NCBI RefSeq assembly: GCF_031877795.1
Contig: NC_133933.1
Location: 6,260,632 to 6,324,631, forward strand
Reading direction: 5' to 3'
Length of the DNA: 64,000 nt
From: Strix aluco
Taxonomy: Eukaryota; Chordata; Aves; Strigiformes; Strigidae
The position numbers were made by a program, and so were the translations under genes. Position 1 is the first letter of the stretch. Each line of letters starts with the position of its first letter. Shown here in pieces: positions 48,801-61,480 of the stretch. Below the pieces are notes generated by a model that was given only the letters and a program-made list of their open reading frames with translations, was not told the origin of the DNA and ran no database searches.

Positions 48801-51800
48801 AGAATTCTTGAGATTAAGAAAGAATAATGAATAACAACATTCACTATGTGAGAGTTGGGAAGGAATCAAGATGGCCAGACTAATGCTGATTATCACTGCT
48901 TTGTCAGAGCTTACCACGGGTGTGCTGATATTTGTTTGTTTTTTTCTTAGGAGTGTTTCCCAGTAAAAGCCTCTATTTTTACTTTTTCAACGGAGATGGA
49001 CATGGAGTAGAATGTGCAGGCAGAGTCTTAATCCAGAGGGAAAGAAGCCTCAAAAACAGTCTCCCCAGGGGTACACAAAGATAAAACTCCAAATAGCAGA
49101 AGCTATTGCTCATACATCATACTACCACAATCCTATTTCAACAGCTATTTTAGCACTTTACTAACCATGGCTTGATTCAAACCAGTGATCTGAAGGCATC
49201 CAGGCTTCTGGTGCAGGTGCTTGCAAAGTAATTCTGTTTGTGAGCCAGGAGGGCTGTGGTGATGAAGGAGATGCAAGCAGTTCTTCCAGCAGGGAGGGAG
49301 CCTTCCTTCCTAGGCCGTCTTCACTGCCCATCTGGATGATCTTAAAAAATCTTCTAGTTCCTCTTAAATTTTACTGTGGCTATGCTGGGATTCTTGTGGA
49401 GGTACTTCAGAAAATTCAGTCTCTCTTCAGGACAAAGGAGAAGCAGAATAAAATTTATCATATTCACAGCTACAGGCCAAACAAAATATTTTGTTTTCTT
49501 GGAGTTTGTGATGCCTCCATCTAAAACTGACGTGGACTTTGTCATAGGTTTGATGTAGTGTGGGTTTAGTTGGTGGGGCTTTTTGTTTGGGTGTTTTTTA
49601 GGACTGTATCTGAATTTTCATGGCTTTCCAACTGTTTTGCCTTTAAGGTACAATCTGAACAACCAATGTGGAGACAGACTTGAAAGTTTGATTTGCTTGG
49701 CAAGCAGGCTTCCTTATCTCTAAAAACTGAGATCTTTGAGTCCAGGGACTCCACTCCTGTTCTGTTTCTCGTACTGAAGACTAGCCTATATAGCAACCAC
49801 TTCAGAGAATTTATTTCTTGAGGATGTATGTCAAGCTGTTTCATTAATGAGAGCAAGAAATATTCTCATTACACCACAAGCACAAGGTAAATCTGTCACT
49901 GCTAGGATTTTTATTAATGCACTAGTATGTACCCATGGTGTGCATCCTTTGCAAAATAAAGCAATGCCCTGGAATTGCTGGTTTGTCCTTGCTGAGTTAT
50001 GGTACCATGAATTACAGGGTAATATTGGAGCATTTGAGTTTGTTGGGCATATTTGCAGATCTACCATAGTTATTCACAGAAATGAGATTCATTATTACCT
50101 TGGGAAGAGGCTTTGAAGTAAAAGAGTGCAGGTTGTTTTTTTTAATCTGAGAAGCAGACAAAAATGTGTGTGGTGAAGGAAGGGATGGGAGACAAAGGCA
50201 GGAAGTGAGTTATTTGTAATGTCCAGGAATGACTTCACTGTCCCTGCCAAGGTGACTAAATTGATTACAGGAGATTTGATTATCCTAAATCAGATATCAG
50301 TTTTGACTTTGTTAGGAAATGCTGTCTGCCAGCCCCAGATATCTGACAGATGGCAAAAGAAAAACAGTTGTCTCTCCTACAACTATTTGTATGATATTGG
50401 GATTACTTTTGCAATCAGCAGCATATTAGTAGACTTGTTGAGTGTCTTCGTGAACAAGACTTGGCTCTCCATGACTTCCATCAGTGTTGAGCATCCTTCT
50501 GTAACAAGCAGAATGAAATAAAGTAAGTGCAAGCTCAAATCTTGTGTTAAGTCAGACTTTTATTGGAAGAAATGAGGGTAATCTATCAAAGATGTCCAAG
50601 GCAGTGTATGCTTTTACTGCTGAACTGTATTAAAGACAGTGGTCATCAGGGCTCTTCCAAGAATTGTGGGCAGGTAAGGGCCTTGCTGAAGAGGATGTGG
50701 TAGATCATATAGGAGTGGTTGCTTGGTTTTGTGTGTGGTTCTTGCATTATTTTTTTCCACCTTTACAAGGCAGTGAATTTACCAATGCTTTTCTGTGGGG
50801 AAGGAGTCTCGGGAGAACCACACTCAAATATATTCAGTACTTGTAAAGAGTGCGAACTAGAGGCAAACTTGTGAAGGCTGTGGAGGATGGAAAATCAGGA
50901 GGCAGTGCTGGTGTGCGCAACATCGTGTAGTGTGGCACCCTACAGAAGGAGTTAGATAACCTTGCTGGTGAATCGACTAAGGGACATCTCTGCTTTTCTT
51001 CTGACTCAGAAATTAGCGATAATGTGAATTAGCTTTTTTAATTGTATCATATCTGTTGTCTTCCTGTCTCCTCCTGGTGGATTTTTTTTGTTGTTTTTGT
51101 ATCGTATTGGCACACATAATGTAGTATCCACACTGTATTTTCTATTTAAATGGTTTTAGTTTGGAGAATTCAAGGCGTTTTGATTTGATGTTAACTCGTG
51201 TTGCAGTAACTTGGGCAGAAGGTGGAGGGGGAGGGTGATGGTGTGCGTTTTAAATTCAGCAGAGCTCCAGTAGGATGCTCATTGGGGAGGGATGGGGAAA
51301 ACAACTGTCCTACTTGCTGGCAGAATACAGTTAACATGAAAGCAGGTAATAAATCAGACTCTCTAAATTGGTCACAGAGGCTGATTTTTATTTTAATACA
51401 ACTCAACAGCTAACTGCAATGGTTATCTTCTGTGAAAAAATGGATGAACCTAACTTTTAGGTTAGAGTAGTACAAAGTGGTTCTTAGGATAATAAAAACT
51501 TGATACCTTTCTACAGAAACATGCTTTGCTTTGGTTAAGACACTGAGGAGTGTGATCTAGTGGCAATGGAATAGTTGCTTTAGGACTATCCAGAAAATAC
51601 GAAATACAGGTTAATACAAATGCAAGAATTAAACTATTGAATACACCTGAATACAAGCCTATCTTTATGCTAATGTATGTCATGGTAGCAATGTATCTTC
51701 TGCTGGGGGTGGCATGGATTTTGCACAAGGCATGTGATAGCTGATCTAAAGTAAAACTGAATGAGACTAGTTGTTCTGGACTGGTTGAAATAAATGATTT

Positions 51801-52969
51801 CTGATACCAGTTATTTGTGCCAAACTTAGAAGAGCAAGATCTAAAATACCTGCAACTTGCTTATTTCTACTGGTTGTTGTAATGCTGACAAATTTGAGCA
51901 AGTATGTGCAAATTGGTGAAAACTGGTTAAAATGAAGGTTGATGTAAAAATCTAAGGGGCCAAATTTGTTTGGACTGCTGCTACTTTCTCACTAAACCTT
52001 CCCATGAGGTTCTTCTACTTACAAATAGATTTCCCTTGTTCTGAAGATTGGGAACTGTTTCCTGTTGAAATTGTCACTTGAGCAATTCAGTTCTGTTTCT
52101 GGCCAATATATGATCTCGGGCCTCTTGAGACACTTGGCTTGTGTTGGAAAGCATTAATTAAAAAAAATAATAAAAATCAATTAAGTAATCTTTCCTTCTC
52201 TCCTAAGTTCTTTGCTAATGATGTGGATGTCTAACAATGCAAGGCCATGTTAAGCTTTTGGCCAATAGGTGTTTGTGGAAGTGTTTGAGGTAACTGAACT
52301 CTTCTATAGATTTGTGAATTGGTGATGCAAAAATTAAGTTTACCAGAGTAAGGGACCTATTATAACGTTGTCTAGTACCAAATCTTTTGAAAGCTAATGT
52401 GTGTTGTCTTCACCTCCTCTTCTAGTTGAGCAGTTTAAGGTGGCAAAGCTCCAAGTTTTTAATTTGCTGGTGTTTTCCTTCTGGTTTTCCTTCTCCCTGC
52501 TGCCAGGGATAGTTCTGAATTTTGGGGCCGTTGGCAAACGGTGTGCTTGTGTGTTGTACGCATTTGGAGTAATTCTGGGTTGCTTAAATTATTGCTTCAG
52601 TAGGATGATTAAGTAATACTTCATTTTTTTGGTAATTTGCACCCATGTGGTGACCGAAGAAAATTAATTGGTGGATCTAGCTCCAAAAATGTGTATGTTT
52701 ATACAGGTTTTTTGTCAAATGATATGTGGGCAAGGAATCCGTGCTTCATAGTAGCTTGCCTTTGAAAACAAATAAAAAGCAAGTAGTGTGTTTTTCGGGA
52801 AACTCAGGTATCTTTGTGGGTTACCGGTGCCCCCTCGAGGCGAAACCGAAGGATGCTGCGGTCGGACAGCAGCAGTGTGACTGGAACTGCTGATACTTGC
52901 TCTGGATGTGTAAATAGTGATCTCAGACCGACGTTTGTAATCTGGTTTTACTGCTTTCTTGGTTTGTAG
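45866..52969 (+). other. MACROD2: MACROD2 intron 2, second part
   Basis: No exon or RNA gene is recognised in this stretch. It ends at the exon 3 acceptor, tgctttcttggtttgtag. A GC-richer segment just before the acceptor (about 52810-52930) contains ggtgccccctcgagg at 52826-52840, whose reverse complement resembles a CTCF core motif. A weaker match of the same kind lies at 47427-47442. Confidence 0.75.
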
Positions 52970-53077
52970 GTGAAAACACTAAAGAAGATCTGCAAGGGAA
53001 GAAAAGTCTGAGCGAGAAAGTTTCTCTCTATAGAGGTGACATTACACTGCTTGAGGTTGATGCCATCGTTAATGCTG
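52970..53077 (+). CDS. MACROD2: MACROD2 coding exon 3 (residues 55-90, start of the macro domain)
   Basis: This 108-bp exon completes a split glycine codon and then encodes ENTKEDLQGKKSLSEKV followed by SLYRGDITLLEVDAIVNA plus one base. The second block is the opening beta strand and loop of the macro domain, almost identical to human MACROD2 and characteristic of the MacroD class (GDIT...DAIVNAAN). The aspartate of GDIT and the asparagine that follows in the next exon help hold the ADP-ribose moiety in this family. The acceptor is ggtttgtag|gt and the donor gctg|gtaggt. Both ends are phase 1, in register with exon 2. The next exon, expected to start by completing the alanine of NAAN and then encode the glycine-rich loop, is not in the window. 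Confidence 0.96.
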
Positions 53078-53213
53078 GTAGGTGGTTCAATGTTTTATAT
53101 TGTTGTGTCTTGAAAATCCTTTATAGCACCATGTTACAAGTTTGAACTTTGAAAAGTTGTATAAAATTGGTATGTCGGTATGTCCTATGGAAATCTGTTG
53201 GAAACTACTTTTG

Positions 53214-53231
53214 CCCCCCCCCCCCCCCCCC
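53214..53231. repeat. Poly(C) run, 18 nt
   Basis: This is an uninterrupted C18 on the coding strand, about 140 bp downstream of exon 3. The length may be inexact because of sequencing difficulty. Confidence 0.85.
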
Positions 53232-53574
53232 ATTTCTCTGTTGCATCTGTTCATCCTGTGTTCCTTTACTGTGACAAGGATTATTGTGAAACTTTAGTAG
53301 CATGGTCACCAAGAAAAAAATAATGGTCTTATATCCATCTTTTGAGTTAACTTGTGTAGCTGAGACTGCATATTTGATATTGTGGAAGGCTGAACTTTGA
53401 TACTAAGCTACTGCAGTACATTCCAGTCTGTTGTTACAAGTCAAGCCATTAGTGCACTAAGTAATGTGGAAACCTTAACAGTAAGGTGATAAGAAAAATG
53501 TGGATTGAATGTTTGCTTTCTTGTAGGGAGATTGAATCCTTCAAGTGTTTGGTTGTGACCTAGAGAGTTTGCTA

Positions 53575-53715
53575 TAGAATCATGAAATAGTTTGGGTTAG
53601 AGAGGACCACTCAAGGTCATCTAGTCCAACCCCCCTGCAATGAGCAGGGACACCTTCCACTAGATCAGGTTGCTCAGAGCCCCGTCCAACCTGGCCTTGA
53701 ATGTTTCCAGGTTTA
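53575..53715 (-). mobile_element. CR1 LINE 3' fragment in intron 3
   Basis: The left end is tagaatcatgaaatagtttg, the inverted CR1 terminus. It is followed by gtcatctagtccaacccccc, gagcagggacaccttccact, agatcaggttgctcagagcc and aacctggccttgaatgtttc. This is the standard order of the last part of a CR1 element on the minus strand. It is well preserved but short. Confidence 0.93.
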
Positions 53716-55059
53716 GTTTTAGTACCTCTTCTTCCTTGGTGACCATGTCTCCATGTATGCAACTGAGGTGAAGAACTGCGTGTAGCATCATCTTGTGACA
53801 AAGAGGGGGAGGAAATCCCGACACAATTAATTTCTTTGTGCATTGGGTTATAATGAGCTAATTTGGCTGGTTGGAAAAGCCTAGGGGAAGGTTTCCCCTA
53901 CACACATGCCCCAGCCAAGTCTTGCCTGCACGCTCCCCACCCTGAAAAGAATATCATTTGTGTGTCTTGAGGCTGGAAGGTTTTCTCCCCCTCCCAGTAT
54001 TTGACTGGCATTGTCCTTACTTGTTAGGAGTATTGATTCATTTTCAAGAGCTAATTTTGGTATTAATCATTTATTGGAAGGAAACATACTGCAGTATTTT
54101 GTCTATGATAGAATAAAGAACAGAGATTCCCAAGGTTGTATTGGCCAAAATTGATGTGTTGGTTTACCACACTAAAGCTGTGCGGAGTTAAGGAGGACAG
54201 AAATGTTTGCTCATACAGTGTAGACGTTAGTAAACAGACTCTCTTGGATTGTTTGATGTTGTTTCTGTTTGCCTAACTCCCACTTTCCAGTGGAGATGTG
54301 CTACAGGCTTTTGTGTAGTACAGGTAGAATCCTTACTTATCTCAAAATGCATTTTTGCACTCCAGCAAGTAACGATGTATTGTAATGGTATTTCCGTGCA
54401 AACGTTTTTAATCCTCTAGTTTACTGATGTACAAAAGCCATTTCAAATTACAGACAAACAATACGGTAGCATCCATGTAGTAACATGATCCTCTCCTCAC
54501 TGTGTTGGCAAAGCCTCCGAAACATTAATCTTTTAATATTTTTTCTCTCTGGATTCTTTTGAGATGACATTTCCAGTAGTGCTCTTGCTAGCTTCCTTAC
54601 TTTATTACTCTACAGTAAGTCAATATTAGCATACTTCTCTCAATTTATATTTAGATTATCTTTGTTCATAGGTCTCCCTTGAATTGCAGGCTGGAACTGG
54701 TTGCAGATTAGCTTCAGAATGGGAATACTTCGCTTTTCTCAATTTAAAGGGTTTTTCTCGCTTTCTTTTGAAATGTGCAAAAACTATATCCTAGGCTGCT
54801 GATGACATTATCTACCTGTAAACTTGCCTGCCATCCTGGAAGGGAGTGTATCTATCAGAGTAGAAATGAAAAATAGAACCCAATTAAAATCAACAGATTT
54901 TAACATGCAATTTTAAGGAAAGGATTAAAGACAATTCAAAACCATACAGTAAAACTGAGGTTGAAAGATCTAAAGAGGGACATAAGACTTGTCAAGTTTC
55001 TAGAAGGCAATTGGCAAAAAGAAGGAACTTGTTTCTACTGATGTCTGCTGTAAGGAAGT

Positions 55060-55165
55060 TAGAGGAGTTGGATTTGGGTTTAATGAGAGATTCAGATTAG
55101 ATGTTGGCAAAGCTACTTATTGGAAGGGGTGGCGATGCTCCACAGTGCCAGGCTGATATGTAGCA
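55060..55165 (+). mobile_element. Possible degraded CR1 fragment
   Basis: The segment tttgggtttaatgagagatt followed by cagattagatgttggcaaa resembles the CR1 block that normally reads as a gggtttagattagat-type run followed by ggaagaaattctt. No terminal octamer or other CR1 block can be lined up with confidence, so this is a weak call. Confidence 0.28.
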
Positions 55166-56948
55166 GCAGTCTGAGGTCAGGACATTAGTACAGATTTTGA
55201 GATTCTTCTGTAGCCCTTCTGTAATCTTTTATAGTTCCTAGAATGCATTAAAATAGTAACTATTATGAATTGTTAATATGCTTAGATTAAAACACTAACC
55301 TATGGTTACCTTGAAAAATCAAATATTCTCTATATGTCAATGCAGTAATTAAAATTTAAGTGTAAGCCTTTGATTAGTTCATGGTTTCGGTGTTACTTTT
55401 TCCTTTTGAAGTTAAACCTTTTAAACTTATTGTGGAGGATGTTTTGGTTCAGTATCTATATTATTTATGCAAAAATCCAGTTGCTGCACACAGATATTTC
55501 TTTAAAAATCAAACAAAGTTTCAGTGAAATTCTAGTGTCACTTGAATGGTATCTAAAAACATGTTTCTGTGCTCTCTGATGCTTTTGCAAAGAACTCCAT
55601 TGTTTTTCCTTCTGCAACTAAAATTATCTAGGCCTCAAAGAGATAAAGCAAAAAATAGTCGTGTCCTGTTTCTCCTTTGGAAAGCTCAATCTTGCAGATG
55701 TTCTTATGGTGTAACACTGGCCCCACAGGTCGAATTTCTGTCTGTAAGTTGAATAAAATGCAGACTGTCAAACATGGATTAGGAGACAGACGTTTTAGAG
55801 GTGAACTTGTGGAAGTTCTTTTCCTGAAGTCTTTTGGCTACCCTGAATGTTAATGTCTGACACCCTCCCTAACCTAGAGCATGCAGCTGGCAGGGGGAAG
55901 GACTTCCTATCTGAATTTAGGAATTCCATTAACTACCTCCTGTAATAAATAGTTTAACATATAGCAAGTCATATACCAATTAAAGCAGCAGGGAGATACC
56001 TAAGAGCTTGAATTTTAATTTACGTTGACTTATGCAAACAACAAAATATGCCTTCAGTGAAGGGAATAGTATGGCAGATTTGGGGGCTGTGGAAGGGTGC
56101 CAGGTGGTTCAAATTGTCTCCAGATTTGGATACAAACATATTAGCAAAACCGGGTATATTTTCTAATACCTGCCTGTGAGGGGTAAATGAGACGCAAGTG
56201 GATTTACTTGATTAAACCAGGGGTGTGAGTAATGTGCAGTAATTTGCTTATAGTGCTGACTTTCTGCTGTGATGCCCTCCTTTGGGTATCCAGATAACAG
56301 CGTGATTCTTTGGAGTATGGCCACGTTTATTTCTGAGCTGTATTTTACAAACACTTTCGTTAAATTTAGTAGCTTGCTTTATGCGCTGAATTCTGTTTTC
56401 TCTTTGACTTTATGTATGAGCCAAGAAATTCAGTTATCAGTTGAACTTTGTTAGGCTAACCAAGGTGTTAATGGTGATCTTCAGTAGCTAAGTACCAGGA
56501 TATCACTGATAAGTACTGCCCTTTTCTCCCAGATTATAACAGACTGTGATGTTAAAAATGTTGCAAATCTTTTATGCTAAAAGAGGACGACTATGGAAAC
56601 AGTGGAAGTAAAAGTTTGTGTCTTTGCTCATTGTCAAAACAACCCTGTCAAAACAACCCTATCGAGACAGCCACTTTGAAATAACTCGTGATCAGAGTGA
56701 GGATCTATTTTCTGGTTTCTGAAGAGAGGGAGAGACAACCTCAGATGCAGCGTGACGGAGAAGGTAGCTGAAAAAAGGGAGCTGATATGCCATTTTGCTA
56801 AAATCAATGTCAATTATCTACCCCTGTAAATGTGTTATCCTTCCAGACGGGTTCCTTAAAACTTCCTTGCTACTGATCGCATTGCAGACAGGTTTTAATT
56901 TAAATTGATGTTTTGCCTAAGGTGCCCTGTTATGTTAATTTCCTTCCT

Positions 56949-56973
56949 CCCCCCCCCCCCCTTTTTTTTTTTT
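56949..56973. repeat. Poly(C)-poly(T) tract
   Basis: C13 is followed directly by T12 on the coding strand, then aaggattt. It is simple sequence within intron 3. Although it is a long pyrimidine tract, no coding segment follows it. Confidence 0.85.
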
Positions 56974-57595
56974 AAGGATTTGGGTAAGATTTATACAAAA
57001 ACCTTATTTTTACTCCTATATCCTCTTCTGCTCTTTTGGTATTACGCTCTAAGAATGCAAACAGGCTGTCCCTGAGGCATGTACTTACAGCGTAAATCCA
57101 TGATAACTGGCCTTTTTAACAAATTAAATATTCCTGGATGTCACTTCATCCTGATGCCAAAAGTGCTTCAAGCACCTGGAAGCCAGATAACCACAGTTAG
57201 CTGACTTCCAAATAACCTGTGGGAACTGAGCTCGGGGTGTGTGTGTGTGTGTCTGCATTTAGGGGAGGCAGAGGGAGGTTGTTTAGTCGTTCTGCCCCTT
57301 CCCTCTCAGCTCTTTTAACATATGTTTATTCATACTGCAGGCATTTCCTGATAGCATTTCTGTGGACCAAATAGGCTATGTGAGAAAAATAGTTTCAGAT
57401 ACTACTAGAACACTAAAGCCACCAAATGTGTAATACCACCCCTCCTGCCTCACTAAGCTCCCTCTACTTCCCTCTACTTTAATGTTTTTCAGCTGCTTTC
57501 TCCAAGGTATGATACAGATTTAGGGAGCAAGTCTTTCTGCTGGCAGTTAATTTAGCAGCAGTCGGAAAGAAGTGGTGTATGTCCTGACTTGTCAC

Positions 57596-57599
<4 letters not shown>

Positions 57600-57630
<31 letters not shown>
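57600..57630. repeat. Poly(A) run, 31 nt
   Basis: This is the longest A homopolymer in the window. The sequence before it (tgtcctgacttgtcactctt) does not resemble a processed gene copy or a SINE that I recognise, and no flanking target-site duplication is obvious. It is therefore listed as a simple repeat. Confidence 0.85.
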
Positions 57631-57635
<5 letters not shown>

Positions 57636-60600
57636 CCTCTGAGTTTGCTTGCCTGTTGCTTCTGCTTATTTAAAGTCTGGACTGTATGACATGGTGGTCT
57701 CATGGCTTAGGTAGGTCTGATGTAGTAATACTGGTCCTGACTAAAGTCTTTAGGGCCTATTGGAAAAACAAAAAGGATTAGTCCACCAGTGTGCTCGTTT
57801 TTAGGCTTTAAGTATGTTGTTTTTATAGAGCAGCCAATCCCAAAACCAGAAATAAACAGTAAAAGCCTCAGTAAGGTTTGAAAAATAAATTGTGCAATAT
57901 TTATAGTATCAGCTAAGCAGTAAATAGTACGTTTCCTCTGCATTTTTAATAAATATAGGGAAAAATATGTTGCTGTTTGTCATATGCAGTAACTTTTAAA
58001 TCTGAAGTACATAAGAGTTGCATTTTCAGAGTGGGTCTGATACATATGTCTGTGTACCTGATATACCTTAAGCAGCAGTTAATCACTACTGACCTCAGGT
58101 AATACATTCACTTCCAACCTGTTAAAAAATCTTATTGGCCCAGCTCTAAGATAAGAAGGCACATACTAATGTGCTTGTGAGTGAGTTTTTGCTAGGAGCA
58201 AGATTGAGGGGAAATGATTATGTGGGCAAAAAAGGATTATCCTTATTTTTATTTGATTGGGGGAAGGGGATGACTTGCAGAACACTAGAAAAAATGTTAT
58301 TTTTTCTTAGCTTTGAAAAATATTTTTGGATATCTGTACAGAACTATGGTACTGAGAACAGAAACCTTTAATCTACAGGAGAAAGGAAGGTGATCAGTTC
58401 TATTGAAGTAGGTATTTCTGGTAATGTCTATAGTGTTGCTTCTAAAATAGCAATTAGACGGTTGCTGCTGTTCGAGTAACTAGGTGGCTCCCTCAAAACT
58501 GTACTTGACTGCTGGAATCATCTCTAATCTTCCCAAATTTGGGGAGAGACAATCCCTTCTTAAAGAGATTATTTCTTCCATGGGAGAAAACAAATGGGAA
58601 GTAAAATCTTAGTCCAATAAACAGTGAAAAGAGCTAGTGAACAGAAGAGGTAAACAACTTTTTATGTCCCTTTTTACTAAGCTCTGATGCTGGAATTTAG
58701 TTCCTGAACCTCATACTGTTCAAGAAGAGGCTTCCTCTCCAGGAAATCATCTGCATATCTGCAGTGAGGCACTTCAGCTGGCAGACTTGTTTCTTACCTT
58801 CCTTGGCTCGTTGTGCAGGGGCAGCTGAGTGAAGGTGCACAGAGGGGAGGATCTCTTGGGTGCTGTAAGAGGCAAGGGTGTTTTCAGACAGTAAAAGTCT
58901 GAGTCTTTATAACAAATCTGTAAATCCAAAATGCTTGTCCTGCTGTACCTCTGTGTCCCAGTACGGGAAGCATGTGGCATTAGAGTTGTTTGGTTTTGAG
59001 TACATTGTGTTTGCTTTGCTTGTTGGGGGACTGGTTTCAGCTGGAGCCTCTGCATGGCTCAATTTAGAGGATGAAATAGCCGTTTTCATGTTGTCTCAAC
59101 TTTCCCTAATGAAATATGCCTTTCCTCCCTTAGGCTTCTGATAACAGCAGTATCTTTCTCCAGATTTCTTAACTGGAGATAGCAACAGATTTTCTTTTGA
59201 ACTCTTCCTGGCCTTGACCTAGAAGTATAATCTGATTGTTTAATTTTGAGGCATCCCATTTTTCTCAAGTCCAAAATTACACATCAGGGTAGAAGTACGA
59301 TGTATTGAAACTGGGAACTGAATATATTATCAGTGAATTATGCTTAAACGAGTGTGGAAGTATAGATAGTGGCTGAACTATGCCTTTCCACATAAACAGC
59401 TTGTTAATGTGCAATCAGTCACTGCAGTTGCCTTGAACTTGGTGCTTAATGAACAGGTGGGGGAAAAAGGATGGATTCTAATCTGGAACAGATCTGACAT
59501 CAGGCAATTTCACTGATTGCTAATCCATTTCATTTGGCAACTTAATTTATCACACAAAATTTTCATCTTGTAGCTTCTGAAGTAGAAATTACTTCAGAAG
59601 TGGCCTGTCTGAATATTATGGAGTTATTTGAGTTGCTGGGTCTGAACTAGTACTGTGTATATAGTGCCTCTCCCCCTTTTTATTTGCAGTGACCAGTAGT
59701 TCTTACTCTGGAGCTTATTTGAAATTATTCTTCAGCTCTTCATTCACTAGAAGTCCCTTAACTCAAATGTTCTTACTGTTGAAAGTGGAATCAACAAAAC
59801 ATAAAATCTGTAAGTCCTATAAGACCATGCTTATAGGAATTCTCATGGTCTCATCCACGTTTGGATTTAATCACATAGATTTTTGTGGTTTGTTTTTTTT
59901 TTTTTCCTGAGCTAAACAAATGGTTGCTTACGCTGGGAGAGCTTCTTAGTGAGTTTGTCTGGTAGCATGTTTTGTGAGCATGTTTTAAATGTGTTATCTC
60001 CAGTGTACAGATAGGGAAACCAAAAACTTGTATTGAAATCTCTTGCATGGAGTCATCTGGCATCTGCCTATGTAACTGTTATAATTTCCTCTAGGAATAG
60101 AACCAATAATGCTAACAAAATGTTGTTAATTTGGTTTTCATCTTTAGTGTGAGCAGACTGTGGTGTTAATCAAAGGTTTCTCAAGTTAATTTACAGTTAG
60201 TGCAATTACACTTGTGTGTAAAGCCCCAGACTAATTTTATATAGTCCCCACTTATTCATCAGAAAAGTCAGTGTTAATAGCTGAGGGAATTGGTCATTCT
60301 CAATCATGACATCTGTGAGTGAGTTTATTAGTGCTTTCTGTGGAAAATACTTTAAGTGTAGCTGGTGGGTAGTAGACATGGTTAAACTTGCCCTCTGCTT
60401 TTGGTCTAATATGATTTCAGTGCAGTTCTTCCCTTTAGTGTAATACTCATTTGGATGAAAACTAAAAATCTGTGTAAAGTGACTGTGATCAAGAGAATGA
60501 AACCGAAGAGAAGTACAGCTGGAGGTGCGGTTTAATCTAGGTGGATTACTTTAGCTGCTGTCTCAGTCAAACACCATTTGCTCTAAGGATGTGGCAAAGG

Positions 60601-61302
60601 CTTAAGATTGAGGAGACTAATTCAGAACTGTACTGCAGCAAGATGCTCACAATATACTTAGAAAATATCCTATGTATAATTAGTATAACTCGAACTTCAG
60701 GACAAAAAAAGGATTGGCAGTGCTGCAGACACGTGGCAGGAACAAACTTTTTTCCTTGTTCCAGGGTGCTTTGGGAGGGGGAAATTAATTGTGGTGAAAT
60801 GTTTTCAGTATGCCAATATATTCCACCAGTGTGCTTATGGCTGTGTCGCTTACCTAACAGATGACTCTGGGTGGGTCTGTGCCTCAGACACGGGCCTGGG
60901 CGTTATCGTGCTGAATCGAGTTGTGCCTGTGAACAGAGAGTCTCGGGATGGGATGAAGACCTAAACCTCGCACACCTCCACGGAGAGCTTTGCTGCCACG
61001 TGGCCAGATACTGCAAACAGAGAGGTGCTTCGTGTTAACAAGCAGCGGGATGTGAGCATTTGGTGACTTACTGAGAAGCCATAAAAAAGCAGTAGAGAAG
61101 GAAATACACTTTCCATTGGAATGCTGTGCTCAAAAGACTCCTTAAACTAATAGGTTGTGGACTGAGGTTCCAGATGCACGGGAAGGTGAGGTTCAGGGCA
61201 ATGCTGTTTGACTTTCTATGTTATTGCATGCTGGCATAGAAGTCTGAGTAGAATGAGATGAGGGTGCAGGATATCTGAGGATCTAATATCTAAATATCTA
61301 AA

Positions 61303-61480
61303 ACAGGTTGCCCAGAGAAGTTGTGGCTGCCCCCTCCCTGGAAGTGTTCAAGGCCAAGTTGGATGGAGCTTTGAGCAACCTGATGGTAGTGAAAGATGTC
61401 CCTGCACATGGCAGGGGGGTTGGAACTAGATGATCTTTGAAGGTCCCTTCCAACCCAAACCATTCTGTGATTTTTATGAA
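61303..61480 (+). mobile_element. CR1 LINE 3' fragment in intron 3
   Basis: Plus-strand CR1 blocks are clear: aacaggttgcccagagaagt, ctccctggaagtgttcaagg, ttgagcaacctgatggtagt, gggggttggaactagatgat, ctttgaaggtcccttccaac and the closing ccattctgtgattttatg-like end. It is short, 5'-truncated and well preserved, in the same direction as MACROD2. Confidence 0.95.

Noticed and set aside
57570..57630. Poly(A) run as the tail of a processed pseudogene or SINE
   Set aside because: The preceding sequence has no recognisable gene or SINE body and no target-site duplication was seen.
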